From Verrucomicrobiota bacterium (lineage in GTDB: Bacteria > Verrucomicrobiota > Verrucomicrobiae > Limisphaerales > UBA11358): a stretch of 18,980 bases of DNA. The notes beneath the pieces are model-generated. The model did no database searches and had not been told where the DNA came from. It was given only the letters and a program-made list of their open reading frames with translations. Location of the stretch: NCBI GenBank assembly GCA_014860005.1, contig JACZKP010000079.1, positions 1 to 18,980 of the forward strand, in the 5' to 3' direction. Of this stretch, positions 1 to 6,553 are shown one piece after another (position 1 is the stretch's first letter; each line of letters begins with the position of its first letter). The translations under genes and the position numbers were made by a program.

Positions 1-4
1 AACG

Positions 5-1525
5 CTTGTCATTACCCACATCTTTTTAGCGTTGGTTAAAGGTTTCTACTCCTTCGGCCATCCACATCAGGCGCTGCCAGCCGCGCCAGATGGTTTGCCA
101 GCCAGGTAGGCCGTCGCCTTTGCGCCCGAGGAAGCCTCCGAGCCGCGCGGTGGCGATCAGCACGTTGGCATTGGTCCAGCCGCCTTTGGGGGTGCCGAGT
201 TTCTGTTCCAAGAGCGCCAGCAGCACCGGACCAAAACTCGCCGCCGCTTCAAAGGACTCCGGGCGGCTGCGCGCCAGCATTTTCGTGCTGAGCAAGCGCA
301 CCGCCACCACCGCCAGCACCGCGATCAATGATTCCAAACGATGCCCGCGCTCCAATTGACTCGCCTCGACGCCCGCGCCGCTCTTGAGGGCTTTGTGATA
401 TTCTTCGATCCACCAGCGCGCGGTATAGCGTCCGACGACGCGCTGCACCTCGGCCTTGGTGGCACAGGGCAGGGAGGTGAGCAAAATCCAATGCAGCGGT
501 TGCGTTACCCCTTCGGGCGCGTCCACTTCCCGGACTTCCACAACGCCAACGTCTCTGAGTGGCGACTGCCACCCGCCCGGGCGCCAAGGTCCCTCCAGGT
601 CCACCCGCACGCTGCGCAATTCCACAATCGCCGTGCGCGCCGGCTGGCCGGCGCGGCTGCGTACTTCCACGGTGCTTTGCCCCAGCACCGGCGCCTGGGC
701 CAGCCGCTCCCACAAACGCCCGGCGTCCTCGGCCAAACGCCGGTCCTGGCAAGCCCGGACCACAAAATCCACCCCGTGTTGCTGGCAAAGTTGCAGCGGT
801 TCGTAAAAATCCGATTCCCGATCCGCCACATAAATCCACTGGCTGCCGCGGGGAGGCCGGCCCGCGGCCTTGAGCGCCGCCGCCCAAGCCTGCGATTTGC
901 GCGGCCGGCGCAAGCGTTGACCGCGAGTTTCACCTGCGGGCGCCGGGCGCGGGGTGCGACACTGCTGATCGAATAATCCCACCACGCTGCCTTCGGGTCG
1001 CTGCGCCAGGGTCCAAGCCTCGACCCTTACGGCCAGCGCGCTGTGCAATTCAAAACCGCGTCCGCAGCCATCGCCAATCCTTCCCAGATCCTGGGTGGCC
1101 GGATGCTGCGAATAATCCAAAAGCGTCGTATCTTCGATGAGTAAATACTCTCCGGCCTGGCGGCAGGCCTGACGCGTCCGTTCCAGGTGCGGGGCCAACA
1201 CGCGTTCAAAGCTCACGCCCCGCTGGTCGAAAAACCGGTAGGCCGCCTTGAGTTCGGCCCAATCCGGGAAAGCTTGCGGGAGGGTTCCCCCTGGCTTGGC
1301 CGCAAGGTTGGCAGCGATTTTCACTAAACGTTTATTCCGACGGACGTCACCCAAGTTGGCAAAGCCGAACTCATTTTGGGCCCACGGACCAGGCGGTAGC
1401 AGCAGCGTGCTCATAAACCCACCGGTGAGGAACCGACCCGGCGTGCCGCAGCATCGCCGATCCGCAAACCAGAGTGCTAATCAGATGCGCTAAAACAAGT
1501 TTGAAAAGATGTGGGTAATGACAAG
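5..1525 (-). mobile_element. Complete IS4-family (IS50/Tn5-like) insertion sequence
   Basis: A 22-bp perfect terminal inverted repeat is visible: 5-26 (starting CTTGTCATTACCCACATC) is the exact reverse complement of 1504-1525. The repeats enclose one minus-strand transposase gene, giving an element of 1521 bp, which is normal for IS50-type members of IS4. The transposase stop codon (26-28) overlaps the last base of the left repeat, so gene and end are tightly packed. IS50-type elements usually make 9-bp target duplications. Only 4 bases lie left of the element, and they do not match the end of the first 9 bases on the right (GTTGTGAGG), so a duplication cannot be shown. No cargo gene is present. 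Confidence 0.9.
26..1414 (-). CDS. IS4-family Tn5-like DDE transposase
   Basis: This 462-aa protein catalyses cut-and-paste movement of the surrounding IS. The N-terminal part (about residues 11-62, with a GDVRRNKRL segment) resembles the Tn5 transposase DNA-binding domain. The RNase-H-like catalytic core follows, with acidic residues D95 (IEDTT) and D198 (VADRE) and the signature Y330-R333-E337-K344. The spacing of that signature is the same as the Tn5 YREK motif. Length is close to Tn5 transposase (476 aa), and no frameshift or internal stop is visible, so it is probably functional. The start is the ATG at 1412-1414, and the gene fills the element from repeat to repeat. Family assignment is from motif recognition; the exact ISfinder group is inferred. 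Confidence 0.92.
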   Translation of the reverse strand: MSTLLLPPGPWAQNEFGFANLGDVRRNKRLVKIAANLAAKPGGTLPQAFPDWAELKAAYRFFDQRGVSFERVLAPHLERTRQACRQAGEYLLIEDTTLLDYSQHPATQDLGRIGDGCGRGFELHSALAVRVEAWTLAQRPEGSVVGLFDQQCRTPRPAPAGETRGQRLRRPRKSQAWAAALKAAGRPPRGSQWIYVADRESDFYEPLQLCQQHGVDFVVRACQDRRLAEDAGRLWERLAQAPVLGQSTVEVRSRAGQPARTAIVELRSVRVDLEGPWRPGGWQSPLRDVGVVEVREVDAPEGVTQPLHWILLTSLPCATKAEVQRVVGRYTARWWIEEYHKALKSGAGVEASQLERGHRLESLIAVLAVVAVRLLSTKMLARSRPESFEAAASFGPVLLALLEQKLGTPKGGWTNANVLIATARLGGFLGRKGDGLPGWQTIWRGWQRLMWMAEGVETFNQR

Positions 1526-1568
1526 GTTGTGAGGCACGAGCTACCCTGGGAAATCGTCCGATGGAATT

Positions 1569-1589
1569 CACAACCCCAACGGGGTTGTG
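1569..1589. repeat. Perfect 9-bp stem hairpin, probable dispersed repeat
   Basis: CACAACCCC (1569-1577) and GGGGTTGTG (1581-1589) form a perfect 9-bp stem with an AAC loop. It lies between the IS right end and the DUF5343 gene, in a stretch that also contains CTACCCTGGG. There is no T-tract, so it is a poor intrinsic terminator on either strand. The combination of an 'accctggg' phrase and a 'ccccaacgggg' hairpin resembles intergenic repeats I associate with Verrucomicrobiota genomes. That resemblance is from memory and cannot be tested here, and there is no second copy in the window. Confidence 0.5.
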
Positions 1590-1639
1590 GCGGTCACAAA
1601 CAGCTTGAGAACACAGCCGCGATTTAATACATAGCGTGC

Positions 1640-2269
1640 ATGGCTCTATCAGACGCATACCTCAGTCAGGTCAAGAATCTGCCGCAAATCCTGCAAGCAA
1701 TACGGCAGGCGCAACCGCCGGAACGGTTCACGCACAAATTCCTGGAAGGACTCGACTTCAAGAGCACGAACGACCGGGGGATTATCGGCGTGCTGAAAGC
1801 TCTCGGATTCATTGATGAATCAGGAACTCCCAAGCAGCCTTATTTTGACTACATGGACGACGAGCGGCACAGGACTGTGCTCGCCGAAGGACTCCGGCGA
1901 GCGTATGCCGATCTTTTCAAACTGAACAAAGAGGCAAACGAGAAGGACGCAGGTTGGGTCAAGAACAAGCTCAAAATGCTTACTCAAGGCGCGAAAAGTG
2001 ATGTTGTGTTGGCGAGGATGGCAGCAACATTTGTTGCACTATGCAAAGAGGCTGACTTCTCAAGTCCCGCAATCGCACCCAAGGAACTGAAAGTCGAAAC
2101 TCAAGTCGAAACACCTTCACCTGCGCTACCCACGCAGGAACAAACGCAAGGTCACACCAAGCAGCATCGTTTCGCGCTCGCCTACAATATCCACATCGAA
2201 CTACCAGCGGTTCGAGACCAAGCTGTTTACGACGCAATCTTCAAATCGCTGCGGGAGAACTTGCTCTGA
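1640..2269 (+). CDS. DUF5343 domain-containing protein
   Basis: A 209-aa protein of unknown biochemical function. About residues 5-140 match the DUF5343 pattern as I know it: PPERFTHKFL, then FKSTNDRGIIGVLKALGFID, then GLRRAYADLF. A low-complexity Thr/Pro/Glu/Gln linker (about 145-175) follows. The C-terminal segment is a predicted beta-strand plus helix (LAYNIHIELPAVRDQAVYDA), a common tail in this family. It has no signal peptide or membrane segment, so it is cytoplasmic. The ATG at 1640 has no clear ribosome-binding site. The stop codon TGA (2267-2269) shares its last base with the start of the HEPN gene, so the two are probably translationally coupled. In other genomes such proteins are often found near HEPN or defence genes, so a partner or antitoxin-like role is possible but unproven. 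Base composition is visibly less GC-rich than the sulfatase genes. Confidence 0.8.
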   Translation: MALSDAYLSQVKNLPQILQAIRQAQPPERFTHKFLEGLDFKSTNDRGIIGVLKALGFIDESGTPKQPYFDYMDDERHRTVLAEGLRRAYADLFKLNKEANEKDAGWVKNKLKMLTQGAKSDVVLARMAATFVALCKEADFSSPAIAPKELKVETQVETPSPALPTQEQTQGHTKQHRFALAYNIHIELPAVRDQAVYDAIFKSLRENLL

Positions 2270-2859
2270 TGCTTCACCGAGAAGACACCCAAATCGCCGG
2301 CTTTGTTTTCAAGGGACAAGTAGCGGCGGAAACCGTGCGTCGGTTGACTGAAACCGACAAGAAATCAACGGAAGTCGGGTTTGAGGAAATCGCATCGAAA
2401 GTATCATTGTCGTTGCTGGATGAGGACCATGTCGCTGCCGCGCGGAAGATGTCGGCGGTTTACGTCGCAATTGCCAGTTTCGAGAATGGCGTTCGCGACC
2501 TTGTGTCCAGCAGGCTTCTTGAGCAGAAAGGCGCAAATTGGTGGGATGTCTGCGTTACCAATGCCGACATCAGAAATCGTGCGAAAACGCGACAGGAACA
2601 AGAGAAACAAATCCGATGGCATCAGGCACGCGGCCTGAATCCGATTTACTACACAGAGCTGGGCGACCTCGCATCCATCATCCACAGCAACTGGGTGTCG
2701 TTTGAAGACTTGTTGCACGACATTGACTGGGTGCGACAGATTTTCAAATCGCTGGAGCGTTCCCGAAACGTGATTATGCACAGTGGGCAACTGTCAATGG
2801 ATGATGTTGAGCGCGTCGGAGTGTTCATACGGGATTGGCTTCGACAAGTCGGAGGTTGA
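2269..2859 (+). CDS. Swt1-family HEPN domain protein (putative RNase)
   Basis: A 196-aa cytoplasmic, mostly helical protein. The C-terminal part carries R166-N167-x3-H171 (SRNVIMHSG). This is the RNxxxH motif that forms the active site of many HEPN ribonucleases, such as those of toxin-antitoxin, abortive infection and CRISPR systems. The helices before it (about 58-85 and 130-165) and the motif placement near the C-terminus fit the HEPN_Swt1 type. Loss of the catalytic pair is not seen, so RNase activity is plausible. It begins at the ATG at 2269, overlapping the DUF5343 stop by one base. A toxin-like or phage-defence effector role is inferred from the motif, the paired partner and the neighbouring IS. 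A non-catalytic RNA-binding role is also possible. Confidence 0.75.
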   Translation: MLHREDTQIAGFVFKGQVAAETVRRLTETDKKSTEVGFEEIASKVSLSLLDEDHVAAARKMSAVYVAIASFENGVRDLVSSRLLEQKGANWWDVCVTNADIRNRAKTRQEQEKQIRWHQARGLNPIYYTELGDLASIIHSNWVSFEDLLHDIDWVRQIFKSLERSRNVIMHSGQLSMDDVERVGVFIRDWLRQVGG

Positions 2860-2865
2860 GCCTCC
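2851..2865 (+). repeat. Small hairpin spanning the HEPN gene stop
   Basis: GGAGG (2851-2855) and CCTCC (2861-2865) flank TTGAG and form a 5-bp stem that includes the HEPN gene stop codon (2857-2859). No T-run follows, so it is at best a weak termination or 3'-end processing signal between two convergent genes that lie only 18 bp apart. Confidence 0.3.
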
Positions 2866-3005
2866 TCACGTCGGTTGCTACGGGTTCAAAAAATTTTCCA
2901 CCTTCGCCTTCACCGCGGCATCCATCTTGATGAGCGGTGGCCAGGGGCGTTTGAAGCCTTCGCCGGGAATTTTCTTCGTCGCATCAATGTCGAGCTTGCT
3001 GCCTT

Positions 3006-3070
3006 GCCCCGTGAGATAAACAAGACGCGATTTGCATTGATCAGCTCGGCTACGCCCTATCTCACGGGGC
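3006..3070. repeat. Palindromic element B inside the UbiD remnant (about 65 bp)
   Basis: GCCCCGTGAGATA (3006-3018) is the exact reverse complement of 3058-3070, with a 39-bp spacer. It matches the about 23 residues (70-92 of the remnant) that interrupt the UbiD sequence between SEIA and GSKLDIDA. The frame stays open across it. It looks like a small mobile palindrome (MITE- or RPE-like) inserted in coding sequence. No transposase relationship is visible, because its ends do not match the IS at 5-1525. Confidence 0.65.
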
Positions 3071-3131
3071 GAGGCGATTTCGCTGGTGGCGTGGTCGAGC
3101 ACCTCGGACGGGCCTTTGGTGAAGATGCGGT

Positions 3132-3159
3132 TCCGCCGTCGCCAAGGCTTTGGCGGACA
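3132..3159. repeat. Palindromic element A (REP-like) inside the UbiD remnant
   Basis: CGCCAA (3140-3145) pairs with TTGGCG (3150-3155) around a GGCT loop, and the outer TCCGCC (3132-3137) is the reverse complement of GGCGGA (3152-3157). The unit encodes residues about 40-50 of the remnant (ACPPKPWRRRN), which have no counterpart in UbiD between DPQR and IFTKGP. On the other strand it reads RRRQGFGGQA, a peptide I associate with a dispersed short repeat in environmental bacterial genomes; that association is from memory. Confidence 0.6.
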
Positions 3160-3275
3160 GGCGCGTTGCGGGTCGGTGTTGGCGCAGAGGCGGAAGAGGA
3201 CTTCGCTGGTGTTGTGCATGTCCACGTCGTCGTCCACCGCCACGAGGTGCCAGGCCAACACTCTTGCGTACCGGC

Positions 3276-4340
3276 TCATGCCTTTCGTCCCAGAATCCGG
3301 TCCAGCGAGTCCGAAGTCTGATGGATCAGCGCTTCGGGATAGTGCGGGTACGGGTGGAAGTACTCGAAGGTGAGAAAGCCGCGATAACCCGTCTGATCGA
3401 GCGCTTCCGTGACGGCGGGCCAGTTCGTCGTACCATCCAGCAGCGGGCGGAAGGTTTCGAGCGAGTAGTCCGTTCCCTTTTTCGTGAATTCCTTCAAGTG
3501 AATGTTCTTCGTGCGCCGGCCCAGGATCGGGATCCAGTGCTCGGGATGCTGGAACATGGAGATGTTGCCGGTGTCGAAATGCACGCGCACGTACTCGCTG
3601 CTGAAGCTGTCCACGAACGCGTTCATCTCCATCGGCGTCATCAGATAGCCGTTGAAGAAAATGTTCTCCATGTTCAGAAATACTTTCAGCTTCTCGGCTT
3701 GTTTGGCGAGCGTACCCACGGCTTCCCGCGCCCGACGGTCGCAAACGTCGTTCGGCACCGGCTCATGATCGTCGCGCCACGGAATATGCACCGCGCCGGG
3801 AACCACCAGCACATTTTCGACCCCAAGATCATGCGCGGCCTGGGCGATCTTGCCGGCCAGTTCGATGCCGCGCTCGCGCTTCGCCGGGTCGTTGCTCGTC
3901 AGCGGATACGGCCAGAACAGAAACGAACAAAGCCCGCTGATTTGAATTCCGATGTCGTCGGCCATTTTCCGAATGGCGGGGTATTCTTTCGCGCCGGATT
4001 TGGGCGAGAGATCGTTGTCGAGATCATAATTCAACTCGATGCCCTCGAAGCCCGCGTCCTTGGCGAGTTGCAGACATTCACGGAGCGTCATCCGCTGGGG
4101 ATACGGAAACGCCCAGAGGTTGATGGATTTCTTCATGTCGTAACGTTTGGTCGAACCGCGGCGGGCATCGGGTGGGCGAGGGGTCTGAGCAGTTGCGGTC
4201 GGCTCGAAAGCGAGGGCGGACAATCCGACGGCGGCGAGGGTGCTCTTGAGAGCATCGCGGCGGGAGATGGCGCCCGCTTTGGCCGGCGCCGTGGCGGCAA
4301 TGGAGGTTTTGGGAGACTCAGGTTGATCGTGCGTATTCAT
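3276..4340 (-). CDS. Tat-exported sugar phosphate isomerase/epimerase-like TIM-barrel protein
   Basis: A 354-aa protein of the xylose isomerase-like/AP endonuclease 2 fold (PF01261 type). The N-terminus has a twin-arginine signal, RR at 27-28 in ISRRDALKS, followed by a hydrophobic stretch (about 33-46), so it is likely exported folded. The barrel starts near residue 72. Likely metal and catalytic residues lie at the usual strand ends: E225 (LNMENIFF), D256 (VHFDTGN), H281 (KNIHLKEF) and E326 (FLTFEYF). The substrate is unknown; such proteins isomerise or epimerise sugars or keto acids. The start at 4338-4340 is chosen because it includes the whole Tat signal; no strong ribosome-binding site is seen. 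It is divergent from the sulfatase operon, and its TGA overlaps the ATG of the UbiD remnant. Confidence 0.85.
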   Translation of the reverse strand: MNTHDQPESPKTSIAATAPAKAGAISRRDALKSTLAAVGLSALAFEPTATAQTPRPPDARRGSTKRYDMKKSINLWAFPYPQRMTLRECLQLAKDAGFEGIELNYDLDNDLSPKSGAKEYPAIRKMADDIGIQISGLCSFLFWPYPLTSNDPAKRERGIELAGKIAQAAHDLGVENVLVVPGAVHIPWRDDHEPVPNDVCDRRAREAVGTLAKQAEKLKVFLNMENIFFNGYLMTPMEMNAFVDSFSSEYVRVHFDTGNISMFQHPEHWIPILGRRTKNIHLKEFTKKGTDYSLETFRPLLDGTTNWPAVTEALDQTGYRGFLTFEYFHPYPHYPEALIHQTSDSLDRILGRKA

Positions 4341-4556
4341 AAGTGGAACGCTTGGATTCTTTCAGAATCTCCGCCCGCGACAAGTCATGTTTTAGATTGG
4401 TGTTCTTGCGTGAAAACTGCTGGCGCAAACGGTCGTCAGTCCTCTGAGCGGACGGCCAGCCGTCATTCCGCCGCGCGAGCTGACCGAAGAAGAAGAGCAA
4501 AAATCAAAGTGATCCGCTCGTGGTTTGAGTTGCACCCGCCTCGTTGGAAATCAATG

Positions 4557-4578
4557 GACAGGAGCCAAGGCTCGTGTC
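4557..4578. repeat. Hairpin GACAGGAGCC/GGCTCGTGTC
   Basis: Positions 4557-4566 pair with 4569-4578 at 9 of 10 positions around an AA loop. There is no T-tract on either side. It could be a dispersed intergenic repeat, or an operator or mRNA structure about 100 bp upstream of the operon. Function is not determinable from sequence. Confidence 0.4.
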
Positions 4579-4638
4579 ACCCGACCCGGTCAAGCGCGAG
4601 TGACTGGCAGGAGAAACGTCGAATTTGAAACCGCGAGT

Positions 4639-4666
4639 TTGACGTCGCCCTGCTTCTCGCAATACT
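4639..4666 (+). promoter_or_regulatory. Candidate promoter for the phosphoesterase/sulfatase operon
   Basis: TTGACG (4639-4644), 16 bp, then AATACT (4661-4666) matches sigma70-type boxes at 5/6 and 4/6 positions. Transcription would begin almost at the ATG at 4674, implying a leaderless mRNA or a later start codon. That makes the call weak, and the true promoter may lie further upstream. Confidence 0.25.
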
Positions 4667-4673
4667 TGCAGGC

Positions 4674-6524
4674 ATGCAACCGGTTCTTCACCTCGCCGCT
4701 GTAGCCGCGGCACTCATGCTTGCAGCCCCGATGGACGCCGTCCCGGCAGCGCGGTCCACGCCTCGTCAGAACCGGCCCGATATTCCTGAGGTCGCTCGTC
4801 CGGACGCCATTTGTTTCGCCTATTACACGGTGAACCGTGGCGTTCTGAAACTCACGGCCCAGCTTTATCCGCTGAAGGACGGCGAGAGCCGTGTGGCAAA
4901 ACTGGAAATCCAGGAAGGAGAAGCGTGGAAGGCTGTGGCCACGACGCGCGTCACCAAGGAGGACTATAACAATTACCGCAAGGACAAAACCTGGACGGCG
5001 CATTTTCGCGTCGAGCAGTGGGACGAACGGCGCGCGGTGCCCTACCGAGTCACCGCGTTGGACGGCGTGGCAGCCTACGAAGGGCGGATCCGCGCAAACC
5101 CGGTCGCCAAGCGCGAAATCGTTGTAGCCGCTTTCACCGGCAACTCGAACCAGGATCGCCGCCTCAAGCCCGATCTCATCGCCAACCTCAAAGCCCAGGA
5201 CCCCGACCTGTTGTTCTTTTCCGGCGACCAGGTTTATGACCACACGGATCATCTCGGCGCCTGGTTGCTGTTTGGCCGCCAGTTCGGCGAGATCATCCGC
5301 GACCGTCCGATGGTCAGCATTCCGGACGATCACGACGTGGGCCAGGCCAATCTCTGGGGCGCGGGGGGCAAAGTGTCCACCAACGCCGCCGGGGACGACG
5401 GCGGTTACTTCATGCCGGTCGAGTATGTCAAAGCCGTCGAGCGCGCGCAGACGTGGCATCTGCCTGATCCGGTGGACCCCGCGCCCATTGCGCAGGGCCT
5501 TGGCGTTTATTTCACCGCCCTGAACTGGGGTGGCATCAGTTTCGCCATTCTCGAGGACCGGAAATTCAAAACGGGGCCAAACGGTCCGTTGCAGCTCAAA
5601 CCCAAGTTTGCCCCGCGGCCCGACTGGGTGACCAACGCGGATTGCGATCCCAAGACCCTCGATCTTCCCGGCCTCGAATTGCTAGGTGCGCGCCAGGAGA
5701 AGTTCCTCAAGGCTTGGGGCGAGGACTGGACCGGCGCGGACTTCAAGGTCGCGCTCTCGCAAACCATCTTCAGTTACGCCACCCACATCTCCCACGGCAA
5801 CCGCCTCCTGGCCGATCTCGATTCGAATGGATGGCCGCAATCAGGTCGCCGCCGCGCCGCGGAGCTACTGCGGCGGTGTTTTGCCTTTCACATTTCGGGC
5901 GATCAACATCTCGGCTGCGTGGCGCAATACGGAGTGGATGACTGGCGCGATGCGAGCGTGGCCTTCTGCGTCCCGTCCATCGTGAATTACTATCCGCGCA
6001 AGTGGCTGCCGCTGGATCCGCCCGTGCGTGCCATCGCGGGGCCGTTGCCCCACCTGGGCGATTACACGGAGGGCTTTGGCAACAAGCTCACGATGTTCGC
6101 TTACGCCAACCCGACGGCATTTCCGGCGCCGCTCACCAATCTCGCGGCCAGCGCCAGCGGCCACGGCCTGGTGCGTTTTGATAGAGTCACGCGCAAGATC
6201 ACGATGGAATGCTGGCCGCGTGGAGTGGACGTGACTCAACCCGGCGCCAAACAATATCCCGGTTGGCCGATCACGATTGACCAACTGGACAACTACAGCC
6301 GCCGGCCCGTGGCCTGGTTGCCCGAAGTCGCAGCTCCGGCTGGCATCACCAACCCGGTCGTGCGGGTGGTGGACGAGCGCTCGGGCGAGTTGGTTTATTC
6401 CCTGCGAAGCCGAACGCCGCGTTTCAAACCGTGGGTATTCGCCGAAGGCAGCTACACGGTTCAAATCGGTGAACCGCCGGATCGCGTCACAACGCTCACC
6501 GGTCAGCGCAGCCGCAAACCATGA
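4674..6524 (+). CDS. Secreted PhoD-like metallophosphoesterase
   Basis: A 616-aa protein with an N-terminal signal peptide (hydrophobic about residues 5-19). A short beta-rich domain (about 45-140) is followed by a calcineurin-like PhoD-type catalytic domain. Metal-binding motifs are GDQVYDH (184-190), DDHDVG (218-223) and HISGDQH (406-412). PhoD-family enzymes hydrolyse phosphomono- or diesters outside the cytoplasm. The position where PhoD proteins usually have a Ser-Cys metal ligand at the start of the core reads AAFTGNSNQ (152-160), so the Cys seems absent. The C-terminal about 80 residues look like a beta-sandwich extension. It is the first gene of a seven-gene run, and its TGA (6522-6524) overlaps an ATG at 6521, suggesting coupling with the first sulfatase. 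The substrate is unknown; a phosphate- or sulfate-bearing glycan is an inference from context. Confidence 0.8.
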   Translation: MQPVLHLAAVAAALMLAAPMDAVPAARSTPRQNRPDIPEVARPDAICFAYYTVNRGVLKLTAQLYPLKDGESRVAKLEIQEGEAWKAVATTRVTKEDYNNYRKDKTWTAHFRVEQWDERRAVPYRVTALDGVAAYEGRIRANPVAKREIVVAAFTGNSNQDRRLKPDLIANLKAQDPDLLFFSGDQVYDHTDHLGAWLLFGRQFGEIIRDRPMVSIPDDHDVGQANLWGAGGKVSTNAAGDDGGYFMPVEYVKAVERAQTWHLPDPVDPAPIAQGLGVYFTALNWGGISFAILEDRKFKTGPNGPLQLKPKFAPRPDWVTNADCDPKTLDLPGLELLGARQEKFLKAWGEDWTGADFKVALSQTIFSYATHISHGNRLLADLDSNGWPQSGRRRAAELLRRCFAFHISGDQHLGCVAQYGVDDWRDASVAFCVPSIVNYYPRKWLPLDPPVRAIAGPLPHLGDYTEGFGNKLTMFAYANPTAFPAPLTNLAASASGHGLVRFDRVTRKITMECWPRGVDVTQPGAKQYPGWPITIDQLDNYSRRPVAWLPEVAAPAGITNPVVRVVDERSGELVYSLRSRTPRFKPWVFAEGSYTVQIGEPPDRVTTLTGQRSRKP

Positions 6525-6553
6525 AACGATTCCGCAACCCAGAATACATCACC

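Larger units (their letters stand above)
2878..3279 (-). pseudogene. C-terminal remnant of a UbiD-family decarboxylase
   Basis: An open frame of 133 codons. UbiD enzymes are prFMN-dependent (de)carboxylases of about 450-620 aa; only the C-terminal end is recognisable here. Residues 13-39 (VAVDDDVDMHNTSEVLF...CANTDPQR), 52-69 (IFTKGPSEVLDHATSEIA) and 93-130 (GSKLDIDATKKIPGEGF, RPWPP) follow the UbiD order 'VDDDID..., DHA..., GIDATRK...EGF.RPWP'. The N-terminal prFMN-binding and most catalytic regions are absent, because the DNA upstream codes for the TIM-barrel protein in another frame. Two stretches foreign to UbiD, about residues 40-51 and 70-92, coincide with palindromes in the DNA, so insertions are inferred. 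The ATG (3277-3279) overlaps the upstream stop as ATGA, so the remnant may still be translated. It is probably non-functional as a decarboxylase. Confidence 0.75.
4341..4673. other. Divergent intergenic region (333 bp)
   Basis: No convincing gene is seen between the divergent starts of the TIM-barrel gene and the phosphoesterase gene. It must hold the promoters of both. Visible structure is a 6-bp stem GATTCT/AGAATC (4355-4360 with 4364-4369) just upstream of the minus-strand gene, a stronger hairpin at 4557-4578, and a possible plus-strand promoter near 4639-4666. Reading frames crossing it are continuations of antisense frames and look non-coding. Confidence 0.6.

Noticed and set aside
249..887. 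212-codon open frame in another minus-strand register within the transposase gene
   Set aside because: It overlaps the intact transposase with full YREK motif and reads as low-complexity Gly/Arg/Ala sequence.
1..1534. Target-site duplication of the IS
   Set aside because: Only four bases are left of the element (AACG), and they do not match the end of the first 9 bases to the right, so none can be claimed.
1605..1630. Promoter TTGAGA...TAATAC before the DUF5343 gene
   Set aside because: The spacing is only 14 bp and the -10 box would be 9 bp from the ATG, so support is too weak.
2878..3744. Treating the whole 288-codon minus-strand frame as one gene
   Set aside because: The part upstream of 3279 is an off-frame reading of the TIM-barrel gene. 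Only the section after the ATG at 3277-3279 matches UbiD.
3150..4628. 492-codon plus-strand open frame opposite the TIM-barrel gene
   Set aside because: It is antisense to a gene with clear Tat signal and active-site motifs, its translation is Arg/His-rich without recognisable domains, and it crosses the intergenic region. It is a product of GC-rich codon use.
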